From contig JAFVXA010000051.1 in the NCBI GenBank assembly GCA_017501355.1, positions 1 through 33,660 of the forward strand: a DNA stretch of 33,660 nt, in the 5' to 3' direction. The notes under the pieces are model-generated. The model had not been told where the DNA came from. It searched no databases and saw nothing but the letters and a program-made list of their open reading frames with translations. Shown in pieces: positions 1-8,729 of the stretch. The position numbers and the translations under genes were made by a program. Source of the stretch: Oscillospiraceae bacterium (GTDB lineage Bacteria; Bacillota; Clostridia; Oscillospirales; Oscillospiraceae). Numbering within the stretch: the first letter of the stretch is position 1; each line of letters opens with the position of its first letter.

Positions 1-27
1 AATCGGTCATCGCCTGACGGCTCGACC
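1..27 (+). rRNA. Probable 3' end of 23S rRNA (cut by window edge)
   Basis: The first bases (AATCGGTC, then GACGGCTCGACC at about 16-27) resemble the usual 3' end of clostridial 23S rRNA, which runs AATCGGTCGAGGGCTTGACC, with a short insertion between the two blocks. A 5S gene follows about 110 bases downstream on the same strand, as in a standard 16S-23S-5S operon. The call rests on so few bases that the exact end is uncertain. Confidence 0.5.
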
Positions 28-139
28 TCTTGGCAGGGACTCGAAGCTGTGAAACCTGCCACCGGCAGCTTTCACGACGCTTCGACTGAAGGTGTACCAT
101 GAATTAGACAGCGAAAGCTGTTTAAGATAAATAGAATAG
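28..139 (+). other. 23S-5S internal transcribed spacer
   Basis: This spacer has no coding signal but folds well. CGAAGC near 43 can pair with GCTTCG near 80, CTGCC-ACC-GGCAG forms an inner stem, and ACAGC-GAAA-GCTGT near 110-123 is a perfect small hairpin. Such stems are typical of rRNA precursor processing sites. The processing role is inferred. Confidence 0.5.
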
Positions 140-253
<114 letters not shown>

Positions 254-257
254 ATAG

Positions 258-288
258 ACGCGGAGAGTCATTCGACTCTCCGCGTTTT
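258..288 (+). terminator. Intrinsic terminator of the rRNA operon
   Basis: Perfect 12-base stem ACGCGGAGAGTC / GACTCTCCGCGT with an ATTC loop, then TTTT. It lies 4 bases after the 5S gene. Confidence 0.9.
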
Positions 289-347
289 GCATTTTATGCT
301 GATTGATAAGAAAGCGTGAACAATATGGAAACTCTGACAGGATTCTA

Positions 348-375
348 TTGACATCCCCTTGAAAATGCTTAAAAT
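348..375 (+). promoter_or_regulatory. Sigma-A-type promoter of the AI-2E family gene
   Basis: TTGACA at 348-353, 16-base spacer, TAAAAT at 370-375. The start codon is 35 bases further on. Confidence 0.7.
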
Positions 376-410
376 TGGACGTAAAAGATTACCATGGGGA
401 GTTGTGCTGA

Positions 411-1520
411 ATGAAACGTCAAATGCTGCTGATCGCCTTCGCTGTGGCGCTGTTTGCGGGCCTTACCAATCTGGATGCAGTTGTGGGATTTCTGAGTGCT
501 GCCGTGAAGTTGATCTCTCCGGTGTTTCTCGGTGGTCTGCTGGCATTTATTCTGAACGTTCCCATGCGAGGATTTGAGCGGCGGCTTGCTGCGTATAGCG
601 GCAGGAAAGCAGCAAAGAGGGAAAAACTGCTTCGTGTGATGAGCCTGCTGCTGACACTGCTGTCTTTGGTTTTGGTGGTAGCGTTGGTGTTGGGCCTGGT
701 TCTGCCGGCACTGATCCGTTCGCTGACAAGCCTCTATGAACTGGTACTGGAAAAACTGCCGGACTGGATCGCGATCCTCAATAGTCATGACATTGATACT
801 ACGTGGATCACGGAAAAACTGGCGGAAATTGATGTGCAGAAGATCCTGAGCCAGCTTGGCAGCAGTGCTGGGTCAATGTTGACTTCTGTTGCGGACATTG
901 CAGCGACCACGGTGAGTGGACTTGCCAATGCTGCGTTTTCGCTCATCATTGCCATCTATATTCTCCTCAGCAAGAAGGACCTCGGACGACAGGGAAAGAA
1001 GCTTCTTTATGCGCATCTGCGAGAAGAGACGGCGGATGAGTTCTGCAGTGTGATGCGGCTGATTCGGGACACCTATGCGAAGTTCCTTTCCGGTCAGTGT
1101 GTAGAGGCGCTGATCCTTGGCAGTTTGATTTTCTTCGCATTCAGCGTGATGGGACTGCCCTATGCGGCGTTGATCGCGGTGCTGACCTCTGTCTGTGCCA
1201 TTATCCCGTACATCGGCGCGTTTGTATCATTCTCACTGGGGACGTTTTTGACGCTGCTGGCAGATCCGACCCATGTTCTGCTCTGTGTTGCGGTATATCT
1301 TGTGGTGCAGTTTGTGGAAAACCAGTTCATTTATCCCCATGTGGTGGGCGGCTCGGTGGGATTGCCGCCGCTTTGGACACTGGTCGGTGCGCTGATCGGT
1401 GGTAAGCTGATGGGTGTGATCGGTATTATCTTCTTTATTCCTATGGTTGCGGTGGTACACACGCTGTTGGGTGAGGATACAAACCGCCGTCTGCGCAGAA
1501 AAAATCTTCATATTGAGTGA
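411..1520 (+). CDS. AI-2E family transporter (PF01594-type membrane exporter)
   Basis: A 369-residue, strongly hydrophobic protein with about seven to eight membrane segments. The order is that of the AI-2E exporter/DUF20 family: two N-terminal segments (residues 1-60), a segment near 80-105, a long hydrophilic helix region (about 110-165), a segment near 170-190, a soluble patch, then four segments from about 235 to the end. The P-Y-I-G-A-F signature of the family is at about residues 266-271. Members are secondary exporters. A few move autoinducer-2 or act as Na+/H+ antiporters, but most have no known substrate, so the name is only a family label. The ATG at 411 has a GGGGAG sequence about 10 bases upstream. 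The gene stands alone between its own promoter and terminator. Confidence 0.85.
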   Translation: MKRQMLLIAFAVALFAGLTNLDAVVGFLSAAVKLISPVFLGGLLAFILNVPMRGFERRLAAYSGRKAAKREKLLRVMSLLLTLLSLVLVVALVLGLVLPALIRSLTSLYELVLEKLPDWIAILNSHDIDTTWITEKLAEIDVQKILSQLGSSAGSMLTSVADIAATTVSGLANAAFSLIIAIYILLSKKDLGRQGKKLLYAHLREETADEFCSVMRLIRDTYAKFLSGQCVEALILGSLIFFAFSVMGLPYAALIAVLTSVCAIIPYIGAFVSFSLGTFLTLLADPTHVLLCVAVYLVVQFVENQFIYPHVVGGSVGLPPLWTLVGALIGGKLMGVIGIIFFIPMVAVVHTLLGEDTNRRLRRKNLHIE

Positions 1521-1524
1521 TTTT

Positions 1525-1560
1525 ACTCCCGCCTGTCATCGAGCAGGCGGGAGTATTTTC
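1525..1560 (+). terminator. Intrinsic terminator
   Basis: Stem ACTCCCGCCTG (1525-1535) with CAGGCGGGAGT (1544-1554), followed by a short T-rich tail. It ends the AI-2E family gene. Confidence 0.85.
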
Positions 1561-1708
1561 AAAGAAAATAAGGATAGTGATCAACACTTGCATCTTTTGC
1601 CGAAGAGATGATCATAGAAGCGGGAAAGAGGTTCAGAGCATGGTAGAATTGTTGGAATTTCGAGGGGAAAACAGCTGTTTTTTCGTATCTGAATATACCC
1701 GCTCAGCC

Positions 1709-1737
1709 TTGACTTTCCAAGGGGTTTCGACTACAAT
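1709..1737 (+). promoter_or_regulatory. Sigma-A promoter of guaB
   Basis: TTGACT at 1709-1714, exactly 17 bases, TACAAT at 1732-1737. The leader is about 65 bases and ends in AGGAGGAG at 1796-1803. The stretch 1561-1708 before it shows no gene, and no purine riboswitch was recognised. Confidence 0.8.
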
Positions 1738-1809
1738 CATTACAATACAAATTATTGTGCCCGGCAGGAGCGAGATCGTGTCGGAGAGACTGAACAGGAG
1801 GAGATTCCC

Positions 1810-3312
1810 ATGGCTTTTTATTACAGCGAACCGTCCCATACCTTCAGTGAATATCTGCTTGTCCCCGGCTATACCTCTGAGGAGTGCGTTCCCGCAAATG
1901 TGTCTCTGAAGACCCCTCTGGTGAAGTTCAAGAAGGGTGAAGAACCTGCGATTTCCATGAACATCCCCATGGTGTCCGCAGTGATGCAGTCCGTGTCCAA
2001 TGACACCCTTGCCATTGCGCTTGCAAAGGAAGGCGGCGTTTCCTTTATCTACGGCTCTCAGTCCATTGAGAGCGAGGCTGCCATGGTTGCCCGCGTGAAG
2101 AGCCACAAGGCAGGCTTCGTGGTGAGTGACTCCAACGTTACCCCCGAGGATACACTGCAGGATGTGCTGGCTCTCGTTGAGAGCAAGGGTCATAACACCA
2201 TCGCTGTGACCGATGACGGCAGCAGCAACGGCGTGCTGCTCGGCATTGTGACCAGCCGTGACTATCGTGTCAGCCGCATGGCTCCCGATCTGAAGGTCAA
2301 GGAGTTCATGACTCCCATTGAGCGCCTTGTGACCGCTCCCGATGGCACCTCTCTGAAGGAAGCCAACGACATCATCTGGGATCACAAGCTGAACGCATTG
2401 CCCATCGTGGATAAGGATGGACATCTCTGCAACTTTGTGTTCCGCAAGGACTATAGCCAGCACAAGAGCAATCCCAACGAGCTGCTGGACAGCCAGAAGC
2501 GCTTCATTGTGGGTGCCGGTATCAACAGCCGTGACTACGCTGAACGCGTTCCTGCACTGGTGGAAGCCGGCGCAGACATCCTCTGCATTGACTCCTCCGA
2601 GGGTTACAGCGTGTGGCAGAAGAAGACCATCGACTTCATCCGCGAGAAGTACGGTGATACCGTGAAGGTCGGCGCCGGCAACGTGGTGGATCGCGAAGGC
2701 TTCCTGTTCCTGGCTGAGGCAGGCGCTGACTTCATCAAGGTCGGTATCGGTGGCGGCTCTATCTGCATCACCCGTGAGACCAAGGGTATCGGTCGCGGTC
2801 AGGCTACCGCACTGATCGACGTGGTTGCTGCTCGTGATGAGTACTATGAAAAGACCGGCGTGTATATCCCTGTCTGCTCTGACGGTGGTATCGTCCACGA
2901 CTATCACATGACTCTGGCTCTCGCTATGGGTGCGGACTTCGTGATGCTCGGTCGTTACTTTGCCCGTTTCGACGAGAGCCCCACGGAGAAGCTCTTCGTC
3001 AACGGCACCTATGTGAAGGAGTACTGGGGCGAGGGTTCCAACCGTGCCCGCAACTGGCAGCGTTATGACCTCGGCGGCAAGAACAGCCTTGCATTCGAGG
3101 AAGGCGTTGACTCCTACGTTGTTTACGCAGGCAGCCTGCATGACAATGTGGAGCAGACCATCTACAAGATCAAGTCTACCATGTGCAACGTGGGTGAGCT
3201 GAATCTGGCTGATCTGAAGAAGAATGCCAAGCTGACTCTGGTTTCCGCTACCAGTATCGTGGAAGGCGGTTATCACGACGTGACCCTTCGCAGCACTGCC
3301 AAGGCTCACTAA
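1810..3312 (+). CDS. guaB: IMP dehydrogenase, Tritrichomonas-type
   Basis: Oxidises IMP to XMP with NAD+, the first committed step of GTP synthesis, in the cytosol. The 500-residue protein has the catalytic TIM barrel interrupted by a CBS pair (about residues 100-215). The catalytic loop [10 protein letters not shown] puts the nucleophile at Cys319, and the flap NWQRYD gives Arg418-Tyr419. GIGGGSIC replaces the GIGPGSIC of the common bacterial enzyme. The loop, the flap and their residue numbers match what I recall of the Tritrichomonas foetus enzyme (503 residues, Cys319, Arg418, Tyr419). The start at 1810 is fixed by AGGAGGAG six bases upstream. Codon use is strongly biased towards C-ending codons, suggesting high expression. 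It is a single-gene unit with its own promoter and terminator. Confidence 0.95.
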   Translation: MAFYYSEPSHTFSEYLLVPGYTSEECVPANVSLKTPLVKFKKGEEPAISMNIPMVSAVMQSVSNDTLAIALAKEGGVSFIYGSQSIESEAAMVARVKSHKAGFVVSDSNVTPEDTLQDVLALVESKGHNTIAVTDDGSSNGVLLGIVTSRDYRVSRMAPDLKVKEFMTPIERLVTAPDGTSLKEANDIIWDHKLNALPIVDKDGHLCNFVFRKDYSQHKSNPNELLDSQKRFIVGAGINSRDYAERVPALVEAGADILCIDSSEGYSVWQKKTIDFIREKYGDTVKVGAGNVVDREGFLFLAEAGADFIKVGIGGGSICITRETKGIGRGQATALIDVVAARDEYYEKTGVYIPVCSDGGIVHDYHMTLALAMGADFVMLGRYFARFDESPTEKLFVNGTYVKEYWGEGSNRARNWQRYDLGGKNSLAFEEGVDSYVVYAGSLHDNVEQTIYKIKSTMCNVGELNLADLKKNAKLTLVSATSIVEGGYHDVTLRSTAKAH

Positions 3313-3324
3313 GGTAAAAACGAA

Positions 3325-3355
3325 ATGACCACGGGGAAACCCGTGGTCATTTTTG
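3325..3355 (+). terminator. Intrinsic terminator of guaB
   Basis: Stem ATGACCACGGG (3325-3335) / CCCGTGGTCAT (3340-3350) with a GAAA loop, followed by TTTTT. Confidence 0.9.
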
Positions 3356-3404
3356 CGTAATGGAGCAGAGCTATTTTGAAGTGCTAAAAGTCTGCACAGT
3401 GGGG

Positions 3405-3440
3405 CGAAAAGAGGAAAGTCCCACCCCTGAGGGGTGGGAC
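3405..3440 (-). terminator. Intrinsic terminator of the dehydratase-like operon
   Basis: Read leftward: stem GTCCCACCCCT / AGGGGTGGGAC (3418-3440) followed by a T/C-rich run. It lies 5 bases after the stop codon of the activator gene. Confidence 0.7.
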
Positions 3441-3445
3441 GGATG

Positions 3446-4213
3446 TTATTTCTTTCCTCTTGCGATCAGAGCGGCACCGAGAGCGCCTGCAAAGCGCCCC
3501 ATGGGGTCAGAGTACACCTTGGTGCCGAGCTTCCTGGAGAGGCAGCTGATGAGATATTCGCACTCACAAAGACCGCCTGTCAGCAGCACGTCGCCCTTCA
3601 TGGAGTGACGGGAGCAAAGACCTGCCACCTTGTTGACAACGGAGTCTACCACACCTGCCGCGATATCCTCACGGTGCTCGCCGTTGCCGATGTGACTGAT
3701 GACCTCGCTCTCGGCAAAGACGGTACACATGGAGCTGATGGCAAGCGCTTTGCCACTGCTTGCCATTTCAAACAGATCCCCGAGACCCACGCCGAGACGG
3801 TTTGCCATGATTTCCAGAAATTTACCTGTGCCGGCAGAACACTTATCGTTCATCAGGAAGCTGCTGGGCATACCGTTTTCCACGGTGATGACCTTGGTAT
3901 CCTGCCCGCCGATATCTACGATGGAGCAGTCACGACCAAGCAGGGCATAACCGCCCTTGCCGTGGCAGGTGATCTCAGTGACGGTCTTGGCGGCGTAGTC
4001 CACTGCCACGCGGCCGTAGCCCGTGGCAATGACCTTCATCTCCTCGTTGATGGGCATACCGTCTGCTTCGAGACGGCGTGCGATCTCAGCAGAGGTTTCC
4101 TTGCTGCTCCAACCGGTGGGGAGCACAAAGTGATTGACGATCTTCTTTTCATCGTCCAGCACCACCACCTTGGAGGCAGTGGAGCCGATGTCGATTCCGG
4201 TATAGTATTTCAT
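3446..4213 (-). CDS. 2-hydroxyacyl-CoA dehydratase activator-type ATPase (HgdC/BadF/YjiL family)
   Basis: A 255-residue ASKHA-fold ATPase that uses ATP to inject a low-potential electron into its partner. The phosphate-binding segment GIDIGSTASK is at residues 6-15 and DIGGQDTK at 100-107. The cysteines expected to hold the [4Fe-4S] cluster shared by a homodimer are Cys125 in NDKCSAGTGK and Cys163 in SSMCTVFAESE. The reading frame is open 29 residues further upstream, but that extension overlaps the preceding gene and has no family sequence, so the ATG at 4213 is chosen. It begins 7 bases after the dehydratase-like gene, so the two are surely co-transcribed. Length and pairing match E. coli YjiL (255 residues) next to YjiM. 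The cluster is oxygen-sensitive, which fits an anaerobe. Confidence 0.88.
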   Translation of the reverse strand: MKYYTGIDIGSTASKVVVLDDEKKIVNHFVLPTGWSSKETSAEIARRLEADGMPINEEMKVIATGYGRVAVDYAAKTVTEITCHGKGGYALLGRDCSIVDIGGQDTKVITVENGMPSSFLMNDKCSAGTGKFLEIMANRLGVGLGDLFEMASSGKALAISSMCTVFAESEVISHIGNGEHREDIAAGVVDSVVNKVAGLCSRHSMKGDVLLTGGLCECEYLISCLSRKLGTKVYSDPMGRFAGALGAALIARGKK

Positions 4214-4220
4214 ATTGTTC

Positions 4221-5384
4221 TCACTTTTCGATGGTTTCGAGGAAGGCGGCGAGACGGGTATTGATCTGACCGCTGTCGGACTGGGAATAGTCGGTCTCAA
4301 TGTTCAGATAGGGGACACCCTTCTCCTGCGTGACCATGCGCTTGACGAAGTGTGCCTCCACATCGAAGGTATGGCAGGACTGCAGCACGATCTCAATGAC
4401 ACCGTCAATGTGATACTCGTCGATCATCTTGGCGATGTAATCCAGACGGCTTTGGTTGGGGCTCATAACGGAGCAGTTGATGTTCAGATACTTGATGGCG
4501 AGTGCCTCGTACACATCGGGATTGGTCTCATCCACCAGCTCCACCTTTTCGCGGATACCGTTGCAGGTGTCAAAAGCGACCACATCTGCGCCCATTTCTT
4601 CCACAGCCTTGATGACCTTGTCACGGACACCGGTGTTGGGGCAGCCGGTGACAAGCAGGCGAGGTCTGGTGCCGCTTTCGCCATGGTTTGCTTCCCACTC
4701 CGCCTTGACCTCGGCAGTGCGTGCTTCGACCACATTGCAGCGTTCGGTGAGGTCAAAACTGAAGCTGCCGGCATCGATGCGGGTGCCCATTTCATAGCCG
4801 CTCAGAGGAGCGGGATCCAGCTTGCCCAGCTCCAGGAACTCACGCATGACGGTGCGTTCACGGTTCTTGCGGCGAATGGCATCGCGGATCGCATCCTCGG
4901 TGATGGTGATGCCGAAGAACTCCTCCAGCTTTTCCTTGAAGGAAATGATCTGCCCCTTCCAGAAAGCGAGAGCATCCTTGTCACGGCTGTGGGGCAGCTG
5001 CATGACGTAAGTGGGCTTGATTTCGTTCATCAGCTCAAACATCTTCTTTTTGCCGTCGCAGGTGGTTTCCCCCACCACGAGGTCAGAAAAGAAGAAGTAG
5101 GGGCAGGTATCGGTGAGCGCGAAGCCATAGCTCGCCTTGATGAGAGGGCAGAGGTTCTTGGGCAGATGTGCCTCCGCTGCGGGGATGGGCTCATCGGTGA
5201 AGGCGCAGAGACCCACGGGGATGAGACCTGCGGCATGGATCAGCTCCACGGGGACGAAGGAGCAGAACATACCCACGACCTTCTTGCCCATGTCCTTCTG
5301 AGCCTTCATGTTCAGAAAGCCCTTCTTGCGCATTTCGGGATAGCCTTCAAAGTTAGCGGGCAGATTCAGTTTATTTTCCATCAT
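4221..5384 (-). CDS. Single-subunit 2-hydroxyacyl-CoA dehydratase-like / double-cubane cluster protein (YjiM-like)
   Basis: A 387-residue protein of the HgdB/FldB/BcrB-C superfamily. Family landmarks are VVGMFCSFVPVELIHAAG (about 36-53), the LC at 59-60, TDTCPYF (91-97), VTGCPNTG (245-252), VLQSCHTF (333-340) and the C-terminal TDYSQSDSGQINTR segment. Conserved cysteines are at 41, 60, 79, 94, 109, 216, 248, 274, 304 and 337. Dehydratases of this family are heterodimers encoded by two such genes, but here only one is present next to one activator. That is the layout of E. coli yjiM-yjiL and of the double-cubane cluster proteins, which hold an [8Fe-9S] cluster and reduce small molecules. The natural substrate is not predictable from sequence. 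The start ATG at 5384 follows its own promoter. Confidence 0.85.
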   Translation of the reverse strand: MMENKLNLPANFEGYPEMRKKGFLNMKAQKDMGKKVVGMFCSFVPVELIHAAGLIPVGLCAFTDEPIPAAEAHLPKNLCPLIKASYGFALTDTCPYFFFSDLVVGETTCDGKKKMFELMNEIKPTYVMQLPHSRDKDALAFWKGQIISFKEKLEEFFGITITEDAIRDAIRRKNRERTVMREFLELGKLDPAPLSGYEMGTRIDAGSFSFDLTERCNVVEARTAEVKAEWEANHGESGTRPRLLVTGCPNTGVRDKVIKAVEEMGADVVAFDTCNGIREKVELVDETNPDVYEALAIKYLNINCSVMSPNQSRLDYIAKMIDEYHIDGVIEIVLQSCHTFDVEAHFVKRMVTQEKGVPYLNIETDYSQSDSGQINTRLAAFLETIEK

Positions 5385-5445
5385 TCATACATCCTTATCG
5401 TTGAATTGGTAAACAGAAGAGAAAAACGCTTGACAATACAAGAAA

Positions 5446-5474
5446 ACTTTAACATTCCCCCTATGGCAAGTCAA
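5446..5474 (-). promoter_or_regulatory. Promoter of the YjiM/YjiL-like operon
   Basis: On the minus strand, TTGACT (5469-5474), 17-base spacer, TAAAGT (5446-5451), about 60 bases before the start codon. Nothing else is recognisable in the 210-base gap 5385-5594 apart from the oad terminator. Confidence 0.6.
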
Positions 5475-5554
5475 CGAAAAACAACAAAGATTTCTTAAGA
5501 AAAGCAGCGCTTATTATCGATGACAGCGATAGTTTTCGCTGAGCGCAGAAGGAC

Positions 5555-5585
5555 AAAAAAGCTCCCGAACCACTGGTTCGGGAGC
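5555..5585 (-). terminator. Intrinsic terminator of the oad operon
   Basis: Minus-strand stem GCTCCCGAACC / GGTTCGGGAGC (5561-5585) followed by TTTTTT. It sits 10 bases after the oadA stop codon. Confidence 0.9.
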
Positions 5586-5594
5586 TTTTCAATC

Positions 5595-7043
5595 TTACTT
5601 CAGAATGCTGCTTGCATCCACGTACAGCTCGCGCACTGCATTGGGATCAGCGGCGGGAGCGGCAGCGGGTGCTGCGGGAGCTTCCTTGGGACCGTCGCGG
5701 TAAGCGAGGAACTTGGGAGCGACCTGGGGGAACAGAGCCAGAGACAGAACGTCCTCTTCGCACTTGGCGATGCCCTTGAACTCCTCGGTGTACTTTGCGA
5801 GCTCGGGTTCCAGCTTGTCAGCGGGACGGCAGGTGATGACTTCCTCGGGCTTGATGCCGGCGAGAGCGCGAACCTCTTCGTTCACCACACCGGGCACTGC
5901 ACCGTATTCACCCTTGAGCAGAGCCTTGGACTCCTTGGGGAAGGTCTTATAGCGACCAACCACAATGTTCATCACGGCCTGAGTACCCACGATCTGGGAG
6001 GTGGGGGTGACCAGAGGAGGATAGCCGAAGTCCTTACGAACGCGGGGAATTTCAGCCAGCACGTCGTAATACTTATCTTCCTTACCTGCCTGCTTCAGCT
6101 GGGAGATGAGGTTGGAGAGCATACCACCGGGCACCTGATAGATCAGGGTGTTGGTATCCACGTTCAGCACCTTGGGATCGAGGGAGCCGGCTTCCTTCAG
6201 GCGCTTAGCGACGTTACGGAAGTGAGCAGCAGCTTCGCTCATCTTCTCCATGGAAAGACCGGTATCGCGGACAGTGCCCTGCAGGGTAGCGACCAGAGCC
6301 TCGGTAGCGGGCTGTGCGGTACCGTTTGCGAGGGGAGACAGAGCGGTGTCCACGATATCCACGCCGGCATACGCAGCCATAAGGTTGACCATGTCGCCGG
6401 TACCGGTGGTGTTGTGGGTGTGCAGGTGGATGGGAATGGAGACGGTCTCCTTCAGACGCTTGATGAGACTGTAAGCGTCCATGGGCAGCAGCAGGTTTGC
6501 CATGTCCTTGACGCAGATAGCGCTTGCGCCCATTTCCTCCAGATTCTTCGCCAGCTTCACGAAGTAATCTTCGTTGTGGATGGGGGAGACGGTGTAGGAC
6601 ATGGTAGCTTCCACCTCGCCGCCGTACTTGCGGGTAGCCTTGATGGCCTGCTCCAGGTTACGGACGTCGTTGAGTGCGTCGAAGATACGGATGATGTCGA
6701 TACCGTTTTCGATGGACTTGCGGCAGAAAGCATCCACCACGTCGTCTGCATAGTGCTTGTAGCCGAGGATGTTCTGACCACGGAACAGCATCTGCAGCTT
6801 GGTGTTCTTCACGTGCTTGCGGATGGTGCGCAGACGCTCCCAGGGATCCTCATTGAGGAAGCGCATGCAGGAGTCGAAGGTTGCGCCGCCCCAGCACTCC
6901 AGAGAATAGTAGCCGACGGAGTCCAGAGTCTCCAGAGCGGGAAGCATATCCTCAATGGTCATGCGGGTAGCAGCCTGAGACTGATGCGCGTCACGGAGAA
7001 TGGTATCCGTGATGAGCAAAGGCTTCTTAGACAAAAATTCCAT
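5595..7043 (-). CDS. oadA: Oxaloacetate decarboxylase alpha chain (carboxyltransferase)
   Basis: Transfers the carboxyl group of oxaloacetate to the biotin carrier, releasing pyruvate. The 482-residue protein starts with an HMGL-like TIM barrel: TDTILRDAHQS (12-22), the presumed metal and active-site lysine Lys179 in CVKDMAN, and HLHTHNT (206-212) with metal-binding histidines. The PYC/OADA conserved domain follows to about residue 445. The C-terminus ends in a short Ala/Pro-rich piece with no biotinyl domain; the biotin carrier is a separate gene in the same operon. Decarboxylases acting on glutaconyl-CoA or methylmalonyl-CoA use an unrelated carboxyltransferase, so oxaloacetate is the likely substrate. 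It is the last gene of the operon. The start ATG has AAAGGAG upstream. Confidence 0.92.
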   Translation of the reverse strand: MEFLSKKPLLITDTILRDAHQSQAATRMTIEDMLPALETLDSVGYYSLECWGGATFDSCMRFLNEDPWERLRTIRKHVKNTKLQMLFRGQNILGYKHYADDVVDAFCRKSIENGIDIIRIFDALNDVRNLEQAIKATRKYGGEVEATMSYTVSPIHNEDYFVKLAKNLEEMGASAICVKDMANLLLPMDAYSLIKRLKETVSIPIHLHTHNTTGTGDMVNLMAAYAGVDIVDTALSPLANGTAQPATEALVATLQGTVRDTGLSMEKMSEAAAHFRNVAKRLKEAGSLDPKVLNVDTNTLIYQVPGGMLSNLISQLKQAGKEDKYYDVLAEIPRVRKDFGYPPLVTPTSQIVGTQAVMNIVVGRYKTFPKESKALLKGEYGAVPGVVNEEVRALAGIKPEEVITCRPADKLEPELAKYTEEFKGIAKCEEDVLSLALFPQVAPKFLAYRDGPKEAPAAPAAAPAADPNAVRELYVDASSILK

Positions 7044-7064
7044 GTAGGAAACTCCTTTCGTGGA

Positions 7065-8333
7065 TTAACCGAACAGTGCCATGAGGACACCGGCGGCAAT
7101 GGCAGAGCCGATCACGCCTGCCACGTTGGGACCCATAGCGTGCATGAGCAGGAAGTTGGAGGGATTCTCCTTCTGACCAACCATCTGAGACACGCGGGCA
7201 GCCATGGGAACGGCGGAAACACCGGCAGAACCGATAAGGGGATTGATCTTCTCCTTGAGGAACAGGTTCATCAGCTTAGCGAGCAGCACGCCGGCAGCGG
7301 TACCGACACCGAATGCCACCACGCCCATGCACATGATCTTGATGGTCTGCAGGGAGAGGAAGGTAGAAGCGGTAGCGGTAGCACCGACAGTCACGCCGAG
7401 GAAGATGGTGACAATGCCCATCAGCTCGTTCTGTGCAGTCTTGCTCAGACGGTCGGTCACACCGGACTCCTTGAACAGGTTACCCAGCATCAGGCAAGCG
7501 ATCAGAGGAGCAGCGGAGGGAACCAGCAGTGCCACGAACACGGTGACCATGATGGGGAAGATGATCTTCTCCTTCTTGGAAACTTCGCGCAGGGGGCGCA
7601 TCATGATCTGGCGCTCTTCCTTGGTGGTCAGAGCCTTCATGATGGGGGGCTGGATCACGGGCACAAGTGCCATGTAAGAATATGCAGCGACCGCGATGGG
7701 ACCCAGCAGATGGGGTGCCAGCATGGAGGTGACGAAGATAGCGGTGGGGCCGTCTGCGCCGCCGATGATACCGATGGAGGAGGATTCCTGGGGAGTGAAG
7801 CCCATCATCTGGGTGCCGAGGTAGGTCATGAAGATACCTGCCTGTGCAGCAGCGCCCAGCAGCAGGCTCTTGGGATTAGCGATCAGAGGACCGAAGTCGG
7901 TCATAGCGCCGACGCCCATGAAGATCAGGCAGGGATAGATGCCGAGCTTCACGCCGAGGTAGAGGATGTCCAGCAGACCGACAGTCACGGTCTCGCCGAG
8001 CATGGCGTTGAGCTGCGCAAGGATCTCAGGCGTGCAGGCACCGCCGGCTTCCAGTTCAGCGATCAGCTCTGCGGTGACAGCGCCGCCCTGGAACAGACCC
8101 CACTGCACATGACCGCCTGCAAACAGCACTTCATGGAACATGTTTGCGCCGGGCAGGTTGGTCAGCAGCATACCAAATGCGATGGGAACCAGCAGGAGGG
8201 GCTCAAAGCCCTTCTTGATGGCAAGGAACAGGAGCACAAAGGCGATGCCGATCATGATCAGGCACTTCCAGTTATCTCCCACGGCGAACTGGTAAAAACC
8301 AGAATCGCAAATAAAATTCAGAATAGCTTCCAT
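7065..8333 (-). CDS. oadB: Sodium-translocating decarboxylase beta subunit
   Basis: The membrane subunit that decarboxylates carboxybiotin and exports Na+, so that oxaloacetate decarboxylation builds a sodium gradient. The 422-residue protein has roughly nine to eleven membrane segments. The hallmark GIIGGADGPTAIF segment (about 187-199) carries the Asp essential for Na+ transport in characterised homologues. A second conserved block, near LFLKEKINPLIGSAGVSAVPMAA, lies in the C-terminal third (written here as landmarks only; the key residues are the NPLIGSAG stretch). GGAGGGT precedes the ATG at 8333. The carrier gene lies 21 bases upstream and oadA 21 bases downstream, so this is a compact four-gene operon. 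Confidence 0.95.
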   Translation of the reverse strand: MEAILNFICDSGFYQFAVGDNWKCLIMIGIAFVLLFLAIKKGFEPLLLVPIAFGMLLTNLPGANMFHEVLFAGGHVQWGLFQGGAVTAELIAELEAGGACTPEILAQLNAMLGETVTVGLLDILYLGVKLGIYPCLIFMGVGAMTDFGPLIANPKSLLLGAAAQAGIFMTYLGTQMMGFTPQESSSIGIIGGADGPTAIFVTSMLAPHLLGPIAVAAYSYMALVPVIQPPIMKALTTKEERQIMMRPLREVSKKEKIIFPIMVTVFVALLVPSAAPLIACLMLGNLFKESGVTDRLSKTAQNELMGIVTIFLGVTVGATATASTFLSLQTIKIMCMGVVAFGVGTAAGVLLAKLMNLFLKEKINPLIGSAGVSAVPMAARVSQMVGQKENPSNFLLMHAMGPNVAGVIGSAIAAGVLMALFG

Positions 8334-8354
8334 GGGTTACCCTCCACGTCGCGA

Positions 8355-8705
8355 TTACTGAATCACGCAGAGAAGAGTGCCGGTCTCCACAGCAGTGCCC
8401 TTGGTGACGTTGACGGAAGCAACGGTACCATCGCAGGGGCTCATGATCTCGTTTTCCATCTTCATAGCCTCGAGAACCATCAGGACATCGCCCTTCTTGA
8501 CGGAAGCGCCGTTAGCGACGTTCACGCTCAGGATGTTGCCGGGCATGGGAGACTTGACCTGCTCGCCGCCGGCGGGAGCTGCTGCGACAGGAGCGGGAGC
8601 TGCTGCGGGTGCAGCAACAGGAGCTGCAGCAGCTGCTGCGCCGGTGATCTCTTCCACTGCGACCTCATAAACGGTGCCGTTCACATTGACCTTGTACTTC
8701 TTCAT
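8355..8705 (-). CDS. Biotin carboxyl carrier protein of the decarboxylase
   Basis: A 116-residue carrier that shuttles CO2 on biotin between OadA and OadB. Residues 1-21 form a short N-terminal strand region. Residues 22-46 are an almost pure Ala/Pro hinge. Residues 47-116 are the biotinyl domain with the canonical EAMKM motif, in which Lys82 is the biotinylation site. The frame stays open to 8729 with a TTG codon, but the ATG at 8705 gives the usual family start MKKYKVNVNG and has AAAGGA upstream. Being a separate protein rather than the C-terminal domain of OadA is the arrangement also found in GcdC/MmdC systems. Confidence 0.93.
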   Translation of the reverse strand: MKKYKVNVNGTVYEVAVEEITGAAAAAAPVAAPAAAPAPVAAAPAGGEQVKSPMPGNILSVNVANGASVKKGDVLMVLEAMKMENEIMSPCDGTVASVNVTKGTAVETGTLLCVIQ

Positions 8706-8729
8706 AATGGTGGAATTCCTTTCTATCAA

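Noticed and set aside
1633-3309. A 558-codon minus-strand frame over guaB
   Set aside because: Complement shadow of a highly expressed, codon-biased gene.
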